Assembly (NCBI GenBank): GCA_964537035.1
Contig: CAZIAK010000026.1
Span: forward strand, 8,022 to 72,021
DNA: 64,000 nucleotides
Direction of reading: 5' to 3'
Source: CAZIAK01 sp964537035
GTDB lineage: Bacteria; Planctomycetota; B15-G4
Part shown: in pieces, positions 60,043 through 64,000 of the stretch
Position numbering within the stretch: position 1 is the first letter of the stretch
Layout: each line of letters starts with the position of its first letter
Position numbers and translations under genes: made by a program
The notes under the pieces: generated by a model
The model's database searches: none
Told to the model about the DNA's origin: nothing
What the model saw: only the letters and a program-made list of their open reading frames with translations

Positions 60043-60923
60043 ACGCACCGGTCCTGCAGACGATCCTCGACACCATCGTGCCGTTGTTCGTGATCATCTT
60101 CGTGGGCTGGTGGCTGGCCGGGCGCAAGCTCGAGGCCAGGCCCATCGCCGAGCTGGCCGTGGGCCTGGCGGCGCCGGCGCTGATCTTCGTGCTCTTCTAT
60201 CGCATGCAGTGGGAGACCAGCCAGTGGGCTGAGCTGGTCGGGGGCACGGCGTTCATCATGGCCGTGACCCTGGCGGTGAGCTGGTGGTCGTTGCGCCGCC
60301 TGTTCAAGGAGCCGCACCGCGGCCTGATGATGCCCGTGGTCTTCTGGAACTCGGGCAACATGGGACTGTCCATCGTGCGCCTGGCTTTTGGCGAGCAGGC
60401 GCTCCCCGCCGGAGCCGTGGTCTTCGTCACCGTGGCCACGGCCCAGGCGGTCCTCGGCACGGCCATCGCCAAGGGACGGGGCGGCTTCGGCGAGGTGCTG
60501 AAGATGCCCCTGGTCCACGCCTGCGTGCTGGGTCTGGCCTGCTCGCTGTGGGAGCTGCGCCTGCCGTCCATGGCCATGGAGCCCATCGAGATGGTGGCCG
60601 ACATGGCCATCCCGCTGATGCTGATCAACCTGGGCATGGCCCTGCGCAACCTGCCCATCACCGCCGTCGGCGACGCCATGGTCTGCGTGGTCTTGCGCAG
60701 CGTTGTGGGCTTCGGCGCCGCCGTGCTCTTCGTGCACCTGTTCGACGTCGAGGGGTTGTCGCGACAGGTCTTGATCGTCTCGTCGGTCCTGCCGCCAGCG
60801 GTGATCAGCGTGCTCTTCGCCCAGCGCTACGACGCGGCGCCACGCACCGTGGCCTCGGCCATCGTGCTGGGAACGCTGCTGTCTGTGGTCACGATCCCCC
60901 TGGTCTTGACCTGGGTTTTGTGA
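60039..60923 (+). CDS. AEC-family (auxin-efflux-carrier-like) permease
   Basis: The protein has 294 residues from a GTG at 60039 with about nine or ten hydrophobic helices spread over its length. It has the AEC landmarks: LAAPALIFVLFYRMQ, NSGNMGLSIVRLAFGEQAL, MPLVHACVLGLACSLW, MAIPLMLINLGMALR and PPAVISVLFAQRYD in the C-terminal half. Relatives export malate, auxin-like or other organic acids. It overlaps the SnoaL-like gene by GTGA and ends the ABC operon. The substrate is not evident. Confidence 0.88.
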   Translation: MNAPVLQTILDTIVPLFVIIFVGWWLAGRKLEARPIAELAVGLAAPALIFVLFYRMQWETSQWAELVGGTAFIMAVTLAVSWWSLRRLFKEPHRGLMMPVVFWNSGNMGLSIVRLAFGEQALPAGAVVFVTVATAQAVLGTAIAKGRGGFGEVLKMPLVHACVLGLACSLWELRLPSMAMEPIEMVADMAIPLMLINLGMALRNLPITAVGDAMVCVVLRSVVGFGAAVLFVHLFDVEGLSRQVLIVSSVLPPAVISVLFAQRYDAAPRTVASAIVLGTLLSVVTIPLVLTWVL

Positions 60924-60948
60924 GGGCCGGGTCGGGCTGCTCGTCACC

Positions 60949-60976
60949 TTGACGCCCCCCCAGCACCTGCTAGGCT
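60949..60976 (+). promoter_or_regulatory. Candidate promoter for the beta-helix/FG-GAP genes
   Basis: TTGACG (60949-60954) and TAGGCT (60971-60976) are 16 bp apart, 25 bp after the AEC stop and about 85 bp upstream of the ATG at 61063. Only the -35 box is strong. Confidence 0.35.
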
Positions 60977-61062
60977 GCAGGTTCACCGGCTGGAGAGGGG
61001 CGGGCAGCTTCCACGCAGCCCAGGCTGAAGCCAGCCAACGGAAGACAATTGGGAGAGGACAC

Positions 61063-61092
61063 ATGACATCCAGGTCGCTTATCCCCCCCTGA
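61063..61092 (+). other. Likely true 5' end of the beta-helix gene, cut by a frameshift in a C7 tract
   Basis: A strong GGGAGAGGA site precedes ATG 61063, but the frame ends at TGA 61090-61092 after a run of seven C (61083-61089). With one extra C the frame would continue as MTSRSLIPPLKFLLVLAVLA straight into the gene below, which then has a proper signal peptide ending near SIAQ. Confidence 0.7.
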
Positions 61093-61097
61093 AATTC

Positions 61098-62600
61098 TTG
61101 CTGGTGCTGGCTGTTCTTGCATCCGACTCGATCGCTCAGCTGCCCTTTCCGAACACTCTCTACGTCAACGCCGAAACGGGCGATGACAGCGGACCGGGGT
61201 CGGCCACGAACCCCTACCAGACGCTGAACAAGGCCCTGCAGCAGGCCTATGACATCAACCCCAGTGGCGCGACTGTCATTAACAAGATCAAGGTCTACTT
61301 CTCCGAACATCCGATCGCCCCAGTCGGGTACGGAGGCCAGGTCGGCGGCGTAGAAGCAGGCCATGAGGCTGAGGGCTGGGTTGCTGTGGGTGAGCCTCCG
61401 AGGAAGCCCTTTCCCATCCGGATGCTGGCTGGCGTGGATATCATCGGCGTTCCCGAGCGGACGACCCAGGCTCTGCCCATCATCACGATCGACGAGCTGG
61501 GTGCGGCGGGTGGGCCAGCGGATTATCTGGACATGCAGCCCGGAGAGCCATCCTGTGTCGTCCGTAGGGCGGCCAACGCGGCCCTGAAGACTTTCGATAT
61601 CGACGGAAGTCGGCGACTCCTGTCCGTGGTTAATGAGAGCCGCTGGCCAGGCATCCTAGCCATCGGCGTCAGCGACTTCACCGTTCAGGATTGTGATGTC
61701 CGGGCATGGCAGGATGGTGTTTGCCTGGAGGCGAAGGAGGGGCAGACCCTCTCTGCGTTGATCGACGGGTGCACGCTGCGGGATTCGTTCCTGATCACCC
61801 CCGTCCAGTACGGTCACGCCGGCCTCTGGATGATCGGAGATGGAACTCTCACTGTGGATATCACCGACTCCACCATCACCAACTGCCACGATGCAGTGGA
61901 GATGGGTATGGAAGTGGGAACGGTCTCGACCTTCTCCATGTCGGGTAGCTTCGTTCACGACAACGAGAACGGCCTGGAAGTCGTCGGCGATGGCGGTTCA
62001 ATGAACTTGACCCTGCTTTCGACGAAGTTCTGCAGGAATTACAGCAAGGGACTTCCGTTGGGTGGCATTGCCACGACCACGTCGACCGGAGCGCTCCTGT
62101 TCGGGCGGAGTACGCCCCAACCGGGGCCCATCACGGTCACCGCATCGATTCGATCCTGTGACTTCAGCGACAACGGCTGGGTCGTCCCTTGGAATCAAAT
62201 GGGGTCGCTTGATTTGGGGACTGACACCAGTCCAGGACTGAACAACTTCTGCATCGACTACGCGAGCTTCCTGCCCAACATGGAGCCGTTTAGGGTGCAG
62301 CTGTATCAGGTGTTTGGAGGCCCCGTGACTGCTTCGGGCAACTACTGGGTAAGGAGCAACCAGGGTGCCAACGCTTCCGGTCAGATCACAGGCACAGTCG
62401 TTGCCGGTCAGAATGGCGTCAACCTGATCAACGGCTTGCCGCCAGGACCTCTGGTGGGCGAGATCGACCCGGCCACGAGCCTCCCGTACTTGCGTAACTT
62501 CTCCATCGGGCCGTTCAACTCCATTGATTTCGGCAGTGTCCCGGCACCGGGGACTCCGCCTGATTGTCTCACTGTTCCCTGTACGCCGTCTGGAGGCTAG
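61098..62600 (+). CDS. Secreted right-handed beta-helix repeat protein (DUF1565-like)
   Basis: The continuous frame starts at a TTG (61098) and gives 500 residues, but the natural start is very probably the ATG at 61063 (see that entry), which would complete the signal peptide. The mature part opens LYVNAETGDDSGPGSATNPYQTL, the DUF1565 signature of secreted beta-helix proteins. Repeated short strands such as FTVQDCDVRAWQDGVCLEA, LIDGCTLRDSF, TVDITDSTITNCHDAVEMG and SGSFVHDNENGLEVVG build the helix. No catalytic residues were identified; a surface-binding or polysaccharide-acting role is possible. The gene is followed 4 bp later by the FG-GAP gene, so the two form an operon for exported proteins. 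Confidence 0.78.
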   Translation: MLVLAVLASDSIAQLPFPNTLYVNAETGDDSGPGSATNPYQTLNKALQQAYDINPSGATVINKIKVYFSEHPIAPVGYGGQVGGVEAGHEAEGWVAVGEPPRKPFPIRMLAGVDIIGVPERTTQALPIITIDELGAAGGPADYLDMQPGEPSCVVRRAANAALKTFDIDGSRRLLSVVNESRWPGILAIGVSDFTVQDCDVRAWQDGVCLEAKEGQTLSALIDGCTLRDSFLITPVQYGHAGLWMIGDGTLTVDITDSTITNCHDAVEMGMEVGTVSTFSMSGSFVHDNENGLEVVGDGGSMNLTLLSTKFCRNYSKGLPLGGIATTTSTGALLFGRSTPQPGPITVTASIRSCDFSDNGWVVPWNQMGSLDLGTDTSPGLNNFCIDYASFLPNMEPFRVQLYQVFGGPVTASGNYWVRSNQGANASGQITGTVVAGQNGVNLINGLPPGPLVGEIDPATSLPYLRNFSIGPFNSIDFGSVPAPGTPPDCLTVPCTPSGG

Positions 62601-62604
62601 GCCC

Positions 62605-64000
62605 ATGTCACTCATGACACGAGCGACGGCCCCGTACGGGCAGCTCTGGGCTCGGGCGATGCTCGTTATCGCAGGGCTCGCCACGGGGGCTGCTTTCCAG
62701 CCCTGCACTGCCCAGGGTTTGATCCCAGGCACTTGGCATCTGATGCAGCCGCCAGGCGGGGAGCCCAGCACCTTGTTCGGGAACGCCCTGAACGTTGCCG
62801 ATGTCAACCGAGACGGGTTTGACGATCTGATCGCCTTCGCTCCCTATGCCGATGTCCATTCCTTGCAAGACACCGGCCGGGGCTGGGTGCTTTTCGGGCC
62901 CTCCTTCTCGACCCATCAGTCGTTTCAGTCGTCGGTGCCCGCTCCGGCGGAGTTCATGGGGCTGGCGAAGTTCGGGCCCACTGGCAACGCCGCCGGGGAC
63001 GTGGATGGCGACGGCTACCCGGACATCCTGGTGGGCTCGCCCGACTACCCCATCGGTTCGTTGAACTCTGGCCGCGTGCACTTGTTCTTCGGGCCCGACT
63101 ACCGCCGCCAGCGCATCTTCTACAGCCCTGTCCCGGAAATCTCGGGTCGCTTTGGCGAGAGTGTCCAGCTGGCCGACATCACTGGCGATGGTCTTGCAGA
63201 CGTCTTCATCGGCGCACCAGACGCCCAGGTTGTCCTGCCGTTGGGCGGCGTGGTCAATCTCGCGGGGCGTGTCTTCTGGTGGGATGCGACGGCGTTGTCA
63301 GGCATGCCCAGAGAGATAAAGAACCCGAAGATCGAACCGATCGCAGCCTTCGGCGCTGCCATCGACCAGGGTGACATGACCGGCGACGGGCAAACGACGC
63401 TGTTTATTCAGTCCAGGGGACTGGCCTTTAGCGGTGCGACTCACGTCTTCCAGGGCAGCGGGGCCGACTATCAGTTCTCGATACCGGCGCCGCTCCCAAC
63501 GCTGCAGTGGTTTGGCGATGTGATTCACATGGGTGATCTCACCGGCGATGGTGTCATGGATCTCGTCGTCACAGCGCCAGCAGCTGTCACAACGACCTGT
63601 TCTTTGCAGGGCGCCGTCATGATCTTGAGCGGAGACAACTTCGAAGACGTGGTAGCGACTCTTCTTCCGCCAGGTCCATGCGCCGCCTCGCAGCTCTTCG
63701 GCCTGAATGCCCTCGTCATGGACTTCGACGGTGATGGCTACGACGACGTGGTGGCCTCCCGTGGTGGTCCTCTCGCCAATCAACAAGTCCTGGTCTCTTT
63801 CGGACCGGACTTCGCCGCGCCGCAGATCCTGGGGGAATCACAGTTCACCGGATTCGGCATCGAGCTCGCGGCGGGCGACTTCGACGGTGATGGCAGAGAG
63901 GAACTGGCCGTTGCCTTCTCGGGCGGTACTGGCTCGGGAGGCGTGCTGGTTTTCGACCCCAGCACTTTGCATGGCCATGAACAGCTGCTGTCCAACTCCG
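62605..64000 (+). CDS. Secreted FG-GAP/VCBS repeat protein (partial, runs off the window)
   Basis: From the ATG at 62605 the frame is open to the window end, at least 465 residues, so the C-terminus is missing. A signal peptide (about 18-38, MLVIAGLATGAAFQPCTAQG) is followed by seven calcium-binding-type loops of the FG-GAP repeat: DVNRDGFDD, DVDGDGYPD, DITGDGLAD, DMTGDGQTT, DLTGDGVMD, DFDGDGYDD and DFDGDGREE, each followed by a strand such as VLFGPSF or HLFFGPD. The protein probably forms a beta-propeller at the cell surface. Such proteins are abundant in planctomycete-like genomes. It lies 4 bp after the beta-helix gene. Confidence 0.86.
   Translation, partial: MSLMTRATAPYGQLWARAMLVIAGLATGAAFQPCTAQGLIPGTWHLMQPPGGEPSTLFGNALNVADVNRDGFDDLIAFAPYADVHSLQDTGRGWVLFGPSFSTHQSFQSSVPAPAEFMGLAKFGPTGNAAGDVDGDGYPDILVGSPDYPIGSLNSGRVHLFFGPDYRRQRIFYSPVPEISGRFGESVQLADITGDGLADVFIGAPDAQVVLPLGGVVNLAGRVFWWDATALSGMPREIKNPKIEPIAAFGAAIDQGDMTGDGQTTLFIQSRGLAFSGATHVFQGSGADYQFSIPAPLPTLQWFGDVIHMGDLTGDGVMDLVVTAPAAVTTTCSLQGAVMILSGDNFEDVVATLLPPGPCAASQLFGLNALVMDFDGDGYDDVVASRGGPLANQQVLVSFGPDFAAPQILGESQFTGFGIELAAGDFDGDGREELAVAFSGGTGSGGVLVFDPSTLHGHEQLLSNS

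Noticed and set aside
1..64000. rRNA and tRNA genes
   Set aside because: No cloverleaf-like short segment or rRNA-type sequence was recognised by eye; small tRNAs could still be missed without a scan.

Overview
The window is GC-rich, densely coded DNA from a Gram-negative-type bacterium with an outer membrane, lipoproteins and a beta-barrel. Many starts are GTG or TTG and many genes overlap by 4 bp (ATGA, GTGA or TTGA). FG-GAP and beta-helix secreted proteins, a ResB/CcsA cytochrome c maturation system and a Pfa-type polyunsaturated lipid synthase followed by ole genes best fit a Planctomycetota-like organism. A myxobacterial or other deltaproteobacterial relative is the main alternative. This assignment is inference, because no rRNA or tRNA gene is visible.

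Layout, positions 1-31000. 1-1909 (minus): a sugar-transfer pair, consisting of a membrane protein cut by the window edge and a GT2 glycosyltransferase. 2131-8004 (plus): a GspK-like pseudopilin, then the housekeeping row aroF, tpiA, secG, yicC, gmk, rpoZ. 8189-9610: three small genes. 24644 down to 9699 (minus): nine genes for making and using multihaem cytochromes c. They are a tandem-domain lipoprotein, resB, ccsA, a DUF2959-type lipoprotein, a membrane Fe-S/FAD/cytochrome-b-like oxidoreductase, a 23-haem cytochrome, a beta-barrel protein, a 7-haem cytochrome and an 11-haem cytochrome. 24963-27860 is ftsK, interrupted by a 100-N assembly gap. 30607 down to 28136 (minus) is a TetR-CMD-OYE operon with a palindromic operator over its own promoter.

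Layout, positions 31063-51875 (plus): the centrepiece is one long operon encoding PfaD (enoyl reductase), PfaA (KS-MAT-4xACP-KR-DH), PfaC (KS-CLF-AT-DH-DH) and then OleA, OleB, OleC and OleD. Each of the first six genes overlaps the next by 4 bp. Pfa enzymes build long polyunsaturated acyl chains. Ole enzymes join two acyl chains head to head and turn them into a long internal olefin. Their fusion into one transcription unit, with no acyltransferase or thioesterase domain at the end of PfaC, suggests a dedicated pathway to a polyunsaturated long-chain hydrocarbon or related beta-lactone or ketone. This is the strongest candidate for an undescribed system.

Layout, 51945-64000: a secreted alpha/beta-hydrolase and a small unknown gene (minus), then a six-gene operon with a MacAB-type ABC exporter that has two different permeases, a SnoaL-like protein and an AEC-family permease. 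The window ends in two secreted proteins: a right-handed beta-helix protein whose 5' end appears broken in a C7 tract, and an FG-GAP repeat protein running off the edge.
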